From assembly GCF_963678635.1 (NCBI RefSeq), contig NC_087065.1, positions 28,787,254-28,851,253 on the forward strand: a DNA stretch of 64,000 nucleotides, read 5' to 3'. The translations under genes and the position numbers were made by a program. How positions within the stretch are numbered: the stretch's first letter is position 1; each line of letters opens with the position of its first letter. Shown here piece by piece: positions 22,601 through 34,015 of the stretch. The stretch comes from Symsagittifera roscoffensis. Lineage: Eukaryota > Xenacoelomorpha > Acoela > Convolutidae. Under the pieces are notes generated by a model. The model was not told the DNA's origin and did not search any database. It was given only the letters and a program-made list of their open reading frames with translations.

Positions 22601-24889
22601 TCAAGACGATGGACAGGGAGGAAGCCGTCGATCGGAAGAGCCTATGCAGCAGGATCCCGATCAGGCTGAGAAAGAGGACGACAAGGCTTCGACAGGCGGG
22701 ATGTCCAGCCTGGACTTCAACTTCCTCAGCGACTTTGAAAACGGCACAGACACGTTAGAATCAACGACTGAGCCACCAGACGAGAGAACCTCCACGCTGG
22801 AATCTCCGTCGGCCTTCATGGAAATGAACCGGAATTTGCCGGTGAGCAGCTCTCTGAACAATTCTTAAAATGCCGAAAAAACTCTTAATGGAATCACCGA
22901 GGATAAGAAGAATAGAAGGCACTGCCAGAGTACCTTTCTTAAGAAAGCTGCCAGAAGAAGAGTGGGAAGCTCATCATAGAGACCACGAGAATATGACGGG
23001 ATGCGGTATGGACAGAGTTGCCTTCATGGAAGAGGTTTGGACAAAAGTTCAGAGCTACGGGACTCAGTCTATACTAAAAATAGGTCTCAACAGACCACTA
23101 ATGCGGGAAGTCCTTGACAAACTCGACGAGTCTGAAGGAAGATTGAGCAAATTATTGATCGACTTCTCGACTGACGATAGTGAGGCAAATTCTCCTATAA
23201 AGACGACGCCGCAAGAAGGCAAGGAATAAGTAGTGTATCTGTCGAGAACCCGAAAGGGAACGATGCGATCAAAGATGGTGAGTGACAAGATTAATGATAT
23301 AAAAATGAAATTTGGCAGCAAAGTGACATTGAGGAAAGCTGGAAAAACAAAAGTGGATTCTGAAATCTCGTTGAAAGCTGTCAACTCAGCCAAAAGAAAG
23401 CGCGTCAAAGAAGCCATGGACATGGGACAGGGTGATGACCGGTTGCCTGGCACTGACAGAATGTTGACTGTCGTAGCGATGGTGCCACCCATTGTCATGG
23501 CAGGATTAAAATCAGCCAGTTATAAAACCAATCCACCCGCTGGTGGATACATGGAGATGATGGAGTACAGAAACTCGGCTAGAGGACATTTAATTGCTCT
23601 GAAAAACAAAAGTGCTATGGAAGGTTATTTAGAGACGATGATGCAAGGTACAACCCTGAAGCAGAAGGCATACGGAACTCTGGTATCTTCTGAGATGCAC
23701 GCGGAAACGATAGAGCAGTTGGTGAGCCTACCATGGAGAGCAGTAGTGTTTCGGTACTTCGAAGAAGAAATGAGAAGCACTCCGAAGATACACGCTCTGA
23801 TAGCGATACCCTATGTGAGAACAGAGTTACAACTGAGTTTCGCTTGGTGCATGGCTGGACTGACACGGGGTAAACTGATTCAGAAGAAAGAAAAAAATTG
23901 AAGGCAGAAAACGTATTCGTAATGACGAGTATGATGGATCTAATCACACAAGAAGGAGCGGAAGTAGTGTGCGCGAAGCGGAGAGACGCTCTCTGTTTCA
24001 TTCGATTCATGATAGCACAAATATCAGTGCTGGCGTTGAACACTTGTGTCAAGATGCTAAGAGAAGGCGATAAACGAGCCAAAGCCTTGCTCTTACTAGA
24101 ACTTATGGACATCTATCAGAGTAAAACGATGCGAGTGAACAAGAAGGGGCCTGTGGAGCTGGAACCAATGAAAAAAATTGACGAAATAAAGAGATTCTCC
24201 AACAATGAGATGAGGCTCGCAAAAGAATCTATGGGAGGACTGCCGAAGTCCAGTGAATACTGTGGACCGATCAAGAAGAAATCGTACAGTTACGTATCTG
24301 GAATCGTAGGGATGGCGTAAAACCCTTTCATAAATGAAGACATACGCGATTGCTTCTTTGATTACGAGCAAGCAGTGGTGCTAAGATTCTGGACGTCAAG
24401 AATTGCTACAATTAGAACCGCTGCTAACCAGCTGACTAAGCTGGGAATTTGTTGGACGAAAAGGTGACTGCACCTTCAGTGCCGAAGTCTGACAATCGAG
24501 TGGAATTTGGATTGGGATTTTCGGATGAACTGCTAAGAACGAGTCTAATGGTGGTGTGGGAACTGCTGAAAACATCATGGTGTCCGAGTCCTAGGGCCGA
24601 TTCGATATTGCGTGCAACACAGGACGTGCAGAGGGAATTGAATTCAGACTGTAATTTGCGTGACCTGAACATCATTCACAATTTAATGACAACAGCCTCT
24701 AAGAACAACGGAGAAGACAAAGTAGAGTTGCCTGGCTGGGGACCAGAGGACTGGGTTAAATCTGGTAGCTCTCTGGTGGAGGTCTGCGGACTGGAGAGTC
24801 ACATCTGTGGAGGTCTGGATTGCGTAAAGACCCTGGCTAAACAACACAAGCAATTAACGATATTGCTTGGGAACATCGTAATGAAAGCA
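19634..24889 (+). repeat. 5,256-bp tandem unit, copy 3
   Basis: This is the last copy. It has T at 20,155 (C in the others) and T at 20,512, which changes a Gly codon to Cys in gene 1. After gaaagca (24,889) the sequence does not return to the unit start. It continues as aaaacggaaac into additional coding-like DNA. This right flank is therefore the original continuation of the locus, and the unit is an internal segment that was tandemly amplified. Confidence 0.97.
20091..22868 (+). pseudogene. Unrecognised gene 1, copy 3
   Basis: Same gene, with its ATG at 20,091 and final TAA ending at 22,868. The breaks seen in copies 1 and 2 are shared. Copy 3 alone has T at 20,512, changing GGT to TGT (Gly to Cys) in the segment reading ESMGEVIETLKG. 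Confidence 0.6.
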
Positions 24890-24955
24890 AAAACGGAAAC
24901 GGAGTTGACTGCAGATTGCCATGGAGGAACCAATTTGAATCTAGTGACTGTTTAA
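22870..24955 (+). pseudogene. Unrecognised gene 2, copy 3, with its original 3' continuation
   Basis: Identical in layout to copies 1 and 2 up to 24,889, with a TAA at 23,227-23,229, a frame change near 23,892 and a TAA at 24,318. The last frame then continues past the end of the unit for 22 further codons (TETELTADCHGGTNLNLVTV) to a TAA at 24,953. This is the only copy that shows what originally followed. The reading frame crosses the unit boundary smoothly, which supports 24,889 as an internal breakpoint in a once longer gene. Confidence 0.6.
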
Positions 24956-25039
24956 TCTAGAACAAACGCAATAGATATTCACGAAGATCAGTGTAGAAGT
25001 GTTTCTGGGAGTTTTGTAAACCGAGCAAAAAAATATTGG

Positions 25040-25432
25040 AAAGTGGAGAGAAGCGATTGAGGCGGAAATGAACATCCGGCACAGTGAAACCTATGGTAGA
25101 CCGACGGGAGCGCGATATTTAGTGGGATCGACATTAGCTCCAATGTGCAAAAGCAGATACCCAGCCCATTTCGTAGCAGTGGATGTGAAGAATATGAGGA
25201 CGATCGTGGATCAAGCCTTTTCAGTGCCAAAAATCTTACGAGTTATTGTGCAAAATGTTCTCAGAAGTTCAAGAGAAGTCCAAAGAAGAATTAGAATCGA
25301 TATTGGGAAAGAATTTCTTGAGATACGCCAGTGGGAACTTCAGTGACTTTGAAAGACAGAAGCAGAAAGGGTCAACAGTCACAGATTACAATGCAGTAGA
25401 TGAGACTGATGAAGTCCACTGAATGATGATGG
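25040..25432 (+). pseudogene. Further decayed coding DNA right of the array, unrecognised
   Basis: A frame from about 25,040 to 25,250 reads MNIRHSETYGRPTGARYLVG and on to VDVKNMRTIVDQAFSVPKIL. The sense then passes to another frame (about 25,248-25,420) reading LCKMFSEVQEKSKEELESIL, followed by SGNFSDFERQKQKGSTVTDY and an acidic end DETDEVH before a TGA. Composition resembles genes 1 and 2, and the region lies directly downstream, so it may be the rest of gene 2 or a third gene. A weaker acidic trace (TDVLQDTDTESAESM) follows at about 25,655-25,700. Confidence 0.4.
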
Positions 25433-26511
25433 AAGGGGAACCACTACTGAAAGCACCGGGAAAGCGTAATTGGAGGAGCATCATGTTGACACAAGATGAG
25501 TTCCCCACAAGTTAGAGAGAAACGTGACGTTGTGCCTCCACAACAGCTTCTGTCGAAACAGGGAGACTAACGTTGATCCTCTACCTTGCTGCAATTAAAG
25601 AGTAGAAGATCAGAAGTGTTGGAGGACTGCCTCCAACAGCGTCAGAATAGCTACCGACGTGTTGCAAGACACTGACACAGAAAGTGCGGAGTCAATGTAG
25701 CAGGAGGAGGAGATGGAACATTGACAAATAGCCGAAAAAAAAGATGCAAAAAGAGGAAAAAATAAGAGAATTTAGAAGTTTTAGAAATTCTGAGCGACGA
25801 AAAGAGAAGGTGTTAAAACTCAGAATTGTTTGTGTGAGAAAAACTCGAATGAGAAACAAAGCAACTAAGTGTGCAATTAAAACTGAAGAGAAAACATTCA
25901 GTTGAATTTTGAAGATTAAAGAATTTGTTGCATTTATAAATTTGCATTGTGACTTTAGTTAGTGCCCTAACTATTCATTTAGAAAGGCTTGAGTGGGGAG
26001 TATGTTAAATATTCCAACCTGCATGATTGTTTTTAATCAACTAAGACGACTGATTTTTTTGTGGTGATATGAAAGGCTTGGGTAATCTCTTGATCTCATT
26101 GTTCCTTCTAACCAACGAGTTCCTAAATTTTAATATTCAGGACCAACGACAACTAATTTTCCGAAGGGAAGAAGCATTGTAGGATAATTTTAAATTGTTG
26201 GTTGGTAGAACCGTCCTGCGTCCCAGCACTTTTTAGACCTAGGAGAAAAACTTTTAAAGCGGGACATAGACATTGGAAGTCAGAAAAAATGTTTTATCCT
26301 AAGTCATATCCTCGAAAGTAGAGATTAGTGAAAGAATTTGGGAGGCTATCTTAATGTAGTATGATGCCATTTGTATTTTAAACTGAGTCGATATGACGTC
26401 GATAAAAATGATTTCATGCATTTTGTAAATTGTGTTCGATGGCACTGTACAATTTTGATGAAGACTACGAGACTCAATGAGGACATTGACCGGGCTGTCC
26501 GGGGCGTATCT
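25433..26511. other. AT-rich DNA between the array and element B
   Basis: Apart from a faint coding-like trace up to about 25,700, no gene, RNA or clear repeat is visible. A purine-rich stretch (aaaaaagatgcaaaaagagg, near 25,735) is followed by T-rich DNA. The next recognisable sequence is the start of similarity to element A at about 26,512. Confidence 0.4.
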
Positions 26512-28436
26512 GATATTCGACCAGAAAGTACGAAAATGCAAAGTCTGAAATCGAAAATTGGAAATTGTGACATTGGAGTGGGAAGATTAACGGTTTTAGC
26601 GAATTAGTGGTCTTAATCATTCATTTCGACAACAATTTGGACTCTCATGTTTATTTTTAAATGTTCGTTCAAAAAGAAAGACACGTGACAACGTCAAAAT
26701 TTTGCACCAACTGAAACGGCGAAAACACAAGAACAGTTAGTCTCAGAGAGAACAACAACAGAACTCATGAAAAATAGCAGTGAACGGAGATTGTGATCGA
26801 GACTGAGGAAAACTTCACGAAGACCATTCCGAGTTGTAACAATTGTGCCGCTACAATCGTTACAACGCCAATCCCGAGAACAAGGAAGGGTGTTGGGACG
26901 GCGTGTCCAGCCTTCCCGAAAGAAATAAGGACGTTATTTCACCGTATTCCAGAATCCGGAGGGGTCTCGGGAGGAGAACTCAAACTGTTTTTATAAGTTT
27001 TTAGCTTTCTGGAGATGTCCTGAGTTAAATTCAATTAACATCTAAATTCATTTTCAGATCATGAGAAGCTAGGAGCTAAAGGGAAAGGGTTGATCCATCT
27101 TCGATGGAGATTATGATTTTTATCTACTGAACAAAAACAATAGTAATATATCAAATAAGTAGTAGCCCTGCTTTTAGGAGTGACCTCGTGGTCTGGGGAT
27201 ACTGAGACCCAGCCATGTGCTCACTATTTTTGTATCTAATTAAGTTAATTTGCGCGATCTGGTCAAAACCTTAATTAGTAATGACTTTATCGACCCAAGG
27301 TTAATGGACCACACATAGAACTGGCTTTGGCAGAGACGGTGAAAAGCATGTAGAGCTGTGTTTAGACGATAGCCAGTCGTTTTAGAATCTAGCTTTGTTT
27401 TCCGTCGTTATGTACTTCCGTGCGAATGTTGCAAAAAACACTAGGAACCATCCCCCAGACGAGATGTGATCCGACCCTCCCGTTTGTTGTTGTTAGATAT
27501 ATTGTTGTTACAGGCATTTTTATCAAACATGATCGTTACGAACTAATTGGATACCGAAAACCGAATTTTCTTGATTTTTGAAAAACGAAACGCTACAAAT
27601 TAAAAATAAAAATTTGGGTTAGGACAATAAAAGTTGTTGTTTGGACAACGCTCAGTAGTGAATCGACAGGTTTTAGAACCCGTTTGCCAATAACCTTTCG
27701 GGTCCCAGTGAAATCGAAGTTAATGTATTTGATTTAGTGGATTCGTCAATCCGGAGAGGTCCAAATAGCATTGTTTTTGACAAATTTTTTGAGCTGAAAC
27801 ATTTAGATAGAAATTTTTGCATTGAACTAGAAGAGTATAGGTCTTTTGAGCTCAGATTAATAATTTTTTGGTCAATAAGATACGAATTGTGAAAAAAGTT
27901 AAGCGAAAACTATAAGTGAGAAAGTTTTTGTACCTTAAAAAAAAGACGTTTTGGTTAATAACTTTGGAACTAATGGACAGATCCGGTTGATCTTGGTACC
28001 ATTAGATCATAATTTAGGTGAGCTTACTCAAAAAATTTTCAATTGTCCGAAAAAAAGGCATAGAAAAATTTTAAGATTGTTTTTAGCAAAGTTACCAATT
28101 TGTGAAAGTAGACCCTTCACGTTTTGCAAAAAAATTTTTGAAAAGCCCTCATACCCATACCAAAGGGTAGTAGCGGTTGAATAAGGCAATTTCACGCTAT
28201 TCTCGACAAAAAGGAGGGCTAGGGAACACAGGAAACGATAGTCGAGTCAAGACTAAGCTAGTTATAAGACCCTTCACAGTTAAGGAGACTTGTCAAATAA
28301 GCTTAGATTCAATCCAGAAGGGTCTAGGGCCGGAACCCACCCTTCCTAGTTAATTCATATAGCATAACAGACTCGGAGACCGTATGGGAAGTGTTTCCGG
28401 TGTAATTTTCAAACATCCCGGAAAAGCCATTTTTAC

Positions 28437-28630
28437 AAACCCGGAAGGGTCCCAATTTTGCCGATCCGGAAGGGTCCTAATTTTGCCAATCCGGAAGGGT
28501 CCTATTTTTGCCAATTCGGAAGGGTCCTAGTTTTGCCAATCCGGAAGGGTCCTATTTTTAGCAATTCGGAAGGGTCCCAAATTTGCCAATCCGGAAGGGT
28601 CCTGATTTTGCCAATCCGCAAGGGATCCTA
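28437..28630 (+). repeat. 25-bp minisatellite, 8 units, in the leader of element B
   Basis: There are eight units of 24-26 bp with core ccaatccggaagggtcct and a T-rich spacer ending tttttg. They are more uniform than in A, nearly all with ggaaggg rather than ggagggg. The position relative to gag (about 900 bases upstream of it) is the same as in A. Confidence 0.9.
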
Positions 28631-29522
28631 AAACTTAAGTAGACAAAAGAAAGATGAATAGTGAAAGGTATTAGGTTATTAGGAGTCAGGCTAGAAACCA
28701 GTGACGGCACTGGTAACTTGCCTTTAAAAAAGAACATAGTAAAACAAAACAGGTCTAAGCCCGGATATGCGCAACACTAAGGCTAATTGAAAACAGAGTT
28801 CGACACTAATTTGTGTGGATTAAAGTCCAAATTATATGTTTTGAAAAAAGGTTGCCTTGAGGATTTTAGTAAGTCTAGCTCGGGAAATCCGAAGGCAGAT
28901 AGGTAACACAAGATTTGGTGGGTACAATAGACGCCCACTTGAGAAAAATACTGCCTTCAAGTTTTGTCTGTTTAGTGCGGAACTGAACAGGGAAAGCTAT
29001 TTCTTTAGAAACAAGTTCGACAATTGAATTGCGACTGACTAAAGTACAAAACACATACATTTTTTGAAATTTTTTCTCACCCTTTTTTCGGTTTTAAATC
29101 CTCAATAATTGGTATTGAGTGGGTATTGATTACACTAGATTTTAGATATATTGATATCATCAGTCTGTGCTAGCTTCATATCTTATAACCAATGATCAAT
29201 TGTTGTGAATAAATTGTATACACGCTGTAATGTGATAACCTAGAAGGATTCGAGGTCATTATTTATATGAAATTTTCAGGATTTATTTAGGTTATGTCAA
29301 TATTGTCTTAGTGAAACAATTGAAACCTGAGCGAACCAATTGAGTGTATAAGCACTAAGAAGTACTAAATCAAAATTGAGTCTAGACAAGTCAAGGATAC
29401 CTAAACTAAGTGATAGCTCTAGGAAATTCATACCAAAGAAACAAAAAAAATCAATGAACGACCCTTTTGTGGAAAGTATTGCATGCACCCGGACCACTAA
29501 TATGGAGAAAGCTTCAGGCGTA

Positions 29523-31221
29523 ATGGTTGAAACCAGGAGTCAAAAGTCCTCCGAAGGCCAAACGGCATCCGGACCCAACCATAGATGAGAATCGGGCGGG
29601 AAGTGGAACGGAAGGGAATGGGAACAGAAGCTGGGCAAGTGAATCTACTCCGGTAGAACAAGGCCAAGACTTTCCAAGGCCAAGATTTTGCCACTTCCAC
29701 AGTTCAGGGACTTGAGATCGAGAAGAGATGTCGGGACTTTCCGACATCTCGATTGAAAACGTAGCGACAACAAGATCACCCACTGATAACACCATGAGGC
29801 ACGGGGTGACCGAGAAAACGGCAGCATCCTCCTCGTTTTCAGAACGAGTGAAGATTACTCTGGGAAACTTTTTCCCATTTACTGTGGGAACGGGTACAGG
29901 CGATGAAGCAGAAACCCAGGAAGAGGAAGAGGACGATGACGAACAAGATGACTTCGGATCTCAATGAGGTCTCGACAGTTCAATTCATGAAAATGGTGCA
30001 CCTACCAACAGGGAAACTGGATCATCGGACCGATTTGGTGTGGTCAGGACAATAAACAAGACCATGGATGTGTCACAGGAGTCAAGAGAGTTTGTGACCA
30101 TTACAAATTCGGAAGTGCAACCTGGAGAAAGCAGGAACACAGGGCCAAGTAACCCACCAATGGAGCCAGAGGCGGATTATAAAGAAACATCGAGACAAAG
30201 AGGTAAGACTCGAGTCTCGACTACCACGAAACTGCCTGGAACCAAGAGTGTGACACCACCACTAGTGACGCCATTAGTGGACAAAAGGGCATCAATGGAA
30301 GAGGCCTCGACTAGCATAGTGGACAGTATAGGAGAACAGAACGAACAAATGTCCCTAAGAATGAGTGAATTGGAGAGGGCAGTCTACGTAGAGAGAGAAA
30401 GCCTGCGGGAGGAGATCAACCGCAGCATGTAAGAAGTCAATAGAAAGGAAAAACGATTGAAGGAGAGGACAGATGAACACTTGGCCAAAAACTTGTCACG
30501 AATGACGAGGGAAGCTGATCAGCGACAGGTACGATTGAGAGATGTCATGGAGAAGTTAAGAAGCCAGCAAGAGCAGACTCTTGGGACTCTTGACACGAGA
30601 ATAGACGCAATGATCAAGGGTCGCATTCAGGCTATCATGGATAGGTTGGAGGGGCTCCTAGGAAACAGGAGTGAATTGCGGAGTAGGCAAGCAACCTCAG
30701 GAGAACCCAACAGGGAGCCCAGAGTGAACTTCAATGAACAAGCAAACAAAAGAAGGACATATGGACCCACGAGAGGTAGGGGCAGTTCATCAAGCTATGC
30801 CACAGGAGATAATAGGCCGAGGGGCCCAAATATCAGAGGAGGCTCAACTGGCAACAGACCGACCTCGAACGAGAGACCAATGTAGAATGCAAATGCAGAT
30901 GTGATTCCGCAAATTGGAGACATGCGGATCAAGGAAGAAATCGTCCCAGTGACTCGAAAAGGAGGGAAAATCCGGAAGTCCTATCGGAGGGCAATGACTC
31001 TCAAGCGGGGCATTCACGAGATGCAACGTCAATGGCTACAGCGTTTGAATCTCTGAACAGGTCCTTGGAAACTTTCCTAACGAGGTTATCTAGGACCAAT
31101 GAACGCAGCGAGAGGTCCAGAAGGGTATTTAAAAAACCAAGATACTATAAAGACGAATCTGACGGCTGTATAGATACCTGGATAGAAATCACGAAACTGC
31201 ATTTTGAGGAGGAAGACTTAA
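29523..31221 (+). pseudogene. gag: gag of element B, decayed and 3'-truncated
   Basis: The frame starting ATG at 29,523 reads MVETRSQKSSEGQTASGP and probably shows the original gag start. It breaks after about 20 codons at a TAG. The protein continues in other frames: 29,527-29,715, 29,728-29,967 (acidic run ending DDFGSQ, then TGA), 30,040-30,432, 30,457-30,885 (coiled coil plus RG-rich region in one frame) and 31,032-31,221 (start of the capsid, DESDGCIDTWIEITKLHFEE). Compared with A, B keeps the initiator but has lost most of the capsid. The last piece reads into foreign sequence after 31,221. Confidence 0.7.
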
Positions 31222-32228
31222 CATATCCTATTCAACAATTTTTCGGATTTTGTTTCTTCGGCAGTACACATTTCAGGGCAGCCCTTCAAAGCTGCTAGTG
31301 AGAGCGCTATATTCCTGTCTATCAGTTAGATCTTCCTCAAAGTTCTCACCCCTATCCAGATGTCTATGCAACAATCTAGCTGATCTTTTTCACTGCCTAC
31401 ACTGGTTCTGGTTAGTCTCGCCTGGAGTGTCTCGGGGATTGGCTTTAAAGTTCGACCGCTGTCGCTATTGCGTTGGTTTCATAAGTCCAACCTGAGCGAT
31501 GAGAGATTTCATTTCGGTCAACAATAGGTGTTTCGGGAACATACCACTTAATGCAACTGCTCGAATTGATTTCTCGTTTTTGTATAATTCGTTCCTGAGA
31601 AGCCGCTTCTTTCGGTTGGCGTAGACGGACTATTTGCTCTAGAAGCGTTGGTAGAGCTTCCAGTTGCGTGGCTATCAGGTGGTTTGTTGAGTGACCCTGT
31701 CGGTTGTATTTGTCGTCGTACTGCCCGACCTTCTGCCACTCCGAGGTCCATTTCTCGACACGAGGTCATCAGATCTATTCATTCTGTCTATGTCCATTTC
31801 TTCATGATGGCATCCAGCCTGCTGTCTAGATTTCTTTGCGCCTGTTCCTGGTGATTTCTGAGAAGCTTCAAATCTTCTCTTAAGCGTATTTCGTTTTGTT
31901 CTGCTTCCCGAGACTGATCTCCTGGCCTGATTGCTGATGTCATCTATACGCCAGCCTTGTTGCTCGGCGCTATTGTCATCGTGTCCTATCCCTTTTCAAA
32001 AATTAGTTGGACTCCCTTCTTACGTCTGAAGCTGAACTGATTGTTCTAACTGTGCATAGTACCCGGCGGTGTCAATACCACTTATGACAGGCACTTCGAT
32101 TCCGCGAGAAAAATTGTCGAAATTGTGATTTATAGTCTTCCTCGGTTGCATCCTCTCCATCTTCGGATTCCGCTTGCTGGTCTATTTCAATATTAGCTCC
32201 AGCTTCATTTAAAATTGAGAAGAAGTTT
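31222..32228 (-). pseudogene. gag: gag of a third related retroelement (A'), 3' part
   Basis: Read on the minus strand from 32,228, one frame gives GNFFSILNEAGANIEIDQQA followed by an acidic stretch, matching the NFFPF-plus-acidic block of element A. Next come a coiled coil with REAEQNEIRLREDLKLLRNH (about 31,900), an open piece at 31,548-31,769 rich in Ser, Thr and Pro, and a capsid remnant with EYSALTSSFEG (about 31,300) that matches ECSALTSNLEG of element A. Stops and frame changes are frequent. It is interrupted by element C at 32,233 and ends at the head-to-head junction with element B. Confidence 0.6.
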
Positions 32229-32233
32229 CCCGG
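32229..32233. repeat. Target-site duplication CCGGG, downstream copy
   Basis: The plus-strand bases cccgg abut the 3' LTR end of element C (tgtgata at 32,234). The same five bases abut the 5' LTR at 38,525-38,529. A perfect 5-bp duplication is as expected for a Ty3/gypsy integrase. Confidence 0.85.
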
Positions 32234-32432
32234 TGTGATATCCTATGAGGTATGGCTATGGAAAACTAATTTGTAATTCAAGAATGTATTAACATTGGCT
32301 TGAATTAATTGTTCTTCTTTTGTTTTTATAGCTACTGAGAGTAGTCCAGCAGTTGCTACTCTGAGCTGATGACCTTGGACACACCTTAATAATAATAATT
32401 AATAGCACTGAAGGTTATAGTTATAGATGACA
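32234..32432 (-). repeat. 3' LTR of element C (199 bp)
   Basis: It begins TGTCATCTATAACTATAACC on the minus strand directly after the purine tract and ends ATATCACA before CCGGG. Its sequence from ataaccttcag to cctcataggatatcaca matches the 5' LTR at 38,271-38,480. It is shorter than the 5' LTR mainly because it lacks about 30 bases after TGTCAT and a ctcagctgcgtgccaagg segment. Confidence 0.85.
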
Positions 32433-32476
32433 TACCCCCTCGAGTGAAAATAAATTTTTCTGATAAAAGAACTAAT

Positions 32477-32949
32477 TTATAGTATCAAGAGTTTTAAAAA
32501 CTCAGTTCTTTTAAAAAGTTTGTGATTTGGATTGCAAAATTTTGTATTTCCACAATTTTCTTCTGGATCACTTCTCCAGCTGGGATTCCTTTGTCCAGAG
32601 TAGCATAGCCAAACTTCCTCCTGAAGAGATTTCTCTCTAGAAGGCCCAATTTCGATTCCATTGGCCTGTCCCCTCATTCTTTGAACTCTGTTTGGGTTCT
32701 TCGGTACTCCTGCAGCGCTGCTTTTAGTAGAGCTCCCCCTGTTAATTATTTCGAGACCTCCTTGATAGAATGCTTCACTGGGTCTCCAAATTGTTTTGGC
32801 TCCTTGGTCTTTGTTTGTCTTGAGCTCCTTCGTACCCCTGCTTCTTCAACGCTAGAATCGTCTGATGCCCCTGGAGGAGGTTCGAAAATTTCGTCTCGTT
32901 CAGCTGCTGGCTGATTTTGTCCCCTAAGTTCGTCTGCGACTTTTTGCAA
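32477..32949 (-). pseudogene. pol: C-terminal pol tail of element C
   Basis: Two pieces on the minus strand (32,746-32,949 and 32,477-32,677) with a frame change between them. The first reads DEIFEPPPGASDDSSVEEAG followed by VRRSSRQTKTKEPKQFGDPV, a pattern often found at gypsy pol C-termini (acidic-proline stretch, RRSSR, then a basic patch). The second contains REKSLQEEVWLCYSGQRNPS. It ends about 35 bases before the polypurine tract, so pol appears to be the last gene and there is no env between pol and LTR. Confidence 0.55.
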
Positions 32950-33423
32950 TCCCCTCTTGACAAATTGGTCCGCCAGATTTTCTCAGGCTGCCGTTGCCAA
33001 ATTTCTCTTCTGAAAGGTGTCCAGAATATCCTCCGGTCTAGTAGTGACGAAGATCTTATTCAGCTTAACTTTGTGTTTGTTCATAGGCGTGGAGCTTGGT
33101 TGTTCGTCTTTGTCCGGGTTACTAATTGCAGGAGCAGTTTGTTTTGTTGATGTTTCCGGGTGATAGACTCGATTCTAACTTCTTGATTTTTTTCTCTGTT
33201 TTCTTTAATGCGACTTCCTCCTGAGTTTTCGGACCGGTTATCAAACTAGGTCGATAGTTCGAACTGTATTTATTTCAGCTCTTTTGATGGCCAGATTTAG
33301 AACCCCCTGATTCGGTGTTTTTTGAGGTTATGGCTGTTTAGCTCTGTTGAAATCGGTCAATCGGATTTACAAAGTCAACTAATTCCACCTGCCGTAGCAC
33401 TTCTTCATCTGATTCGGTTTCCT

Positions 33424-33986
33424 CTAGAAATTCTGGAGAGCTGACTCGTTGCAACTTCTTTTGTGGTTCCGCCGATAGGTTTTCATTTCTTTTTGGTCAT
33501 GTGGTAGACTAATCTTTGCCTGAGCGATATCCGATTTTCTATAGATCGACCCAGCCGACGTTTTTACACTTGAGTTTGATTCCGTTACTATTTTCCCCTT
33601 CAACGGTTTTCTGAGCGCCTGACTGCTCTTTCGATAGTCTTCTTTACGCAAAATTGTCTGTGTGCTTTCTTCTTCTTTGTCCTCGATGAATCCTTCTTCC
33701 CAAAAGTAGATCATTTCTTTCCTTAGCTCCGGGTTAGATTGTCCCGTTTCGACAACGATTTTCCGAATATCGTTTTTCGCCGCGTCTCTGCGCTTCTCGT
33801 TGCAACGAGCGTTTGCCTCGTATAGCTCTTTGAGTGCTTTTGCTCTCTGAAGGCCTCGGATTGCAATTGCTGCTTGTACAGTGGGCTGGTGTCCCGGAGA
33901 TCCTCCTTTCTGACAATCATTAAATTCTCCCTGGATTGTTCAATCCTCCGTTTGGCCTGTGATGCTGCCAAGGCCGATCGTTCCAT
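33424..33986 (-). pseudogene. pol: Post-integrase basic region of pol, element C
   Basis: Two minus-strand frames (33,723-33,986 and 33,424-33,714) are rich in Lys, Arg, Glu, Gln and Ser, for example ERSALAASQAKRRIEQSREN, LYKQQLQSEAFREQKHSKSY and KTSAGSIYRKSDIAQAKISL. The order after the integrase zinc domain and before the pol tail fits the linker and C-terminal region of gypsy integrases. The catalytic core with its D,D-35-E residues should lie just before it but cannot be found between 33,990 and 34,200. Confidence 0.45.
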
Positions 33987-34015
33987 GTGATGACTGTCTA
34001 AATAATCAGAATTAG

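Larger units (their letters stand above)
26512..31221 (+). mobile_element. LTR retroelement copy B (same family and orientation as A)
   Basis: Similarity to copy A starts near gatattcgaccagaa (26,512, matching about 2,385) and runs through leader, minisatellite and gag. B lacks several hundred leader bases that A has (compare 3,160-4,000 with 27,320-27,540). Its gag stops early, inside the capsid after LHFEEEDLT. There the DNA switches abruptly to the inverted gag of element A'. No pol or 3' LTR is present. Confidence 0.75.

Noticed and set aside
28437-28630. Regularly spaced repeats that resemble a CRISPR array
   Set aside because: The repeats are contiguous 25-bp units with T-rich ends and no unique spacers. 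The context is a eukaryotic retroelement.
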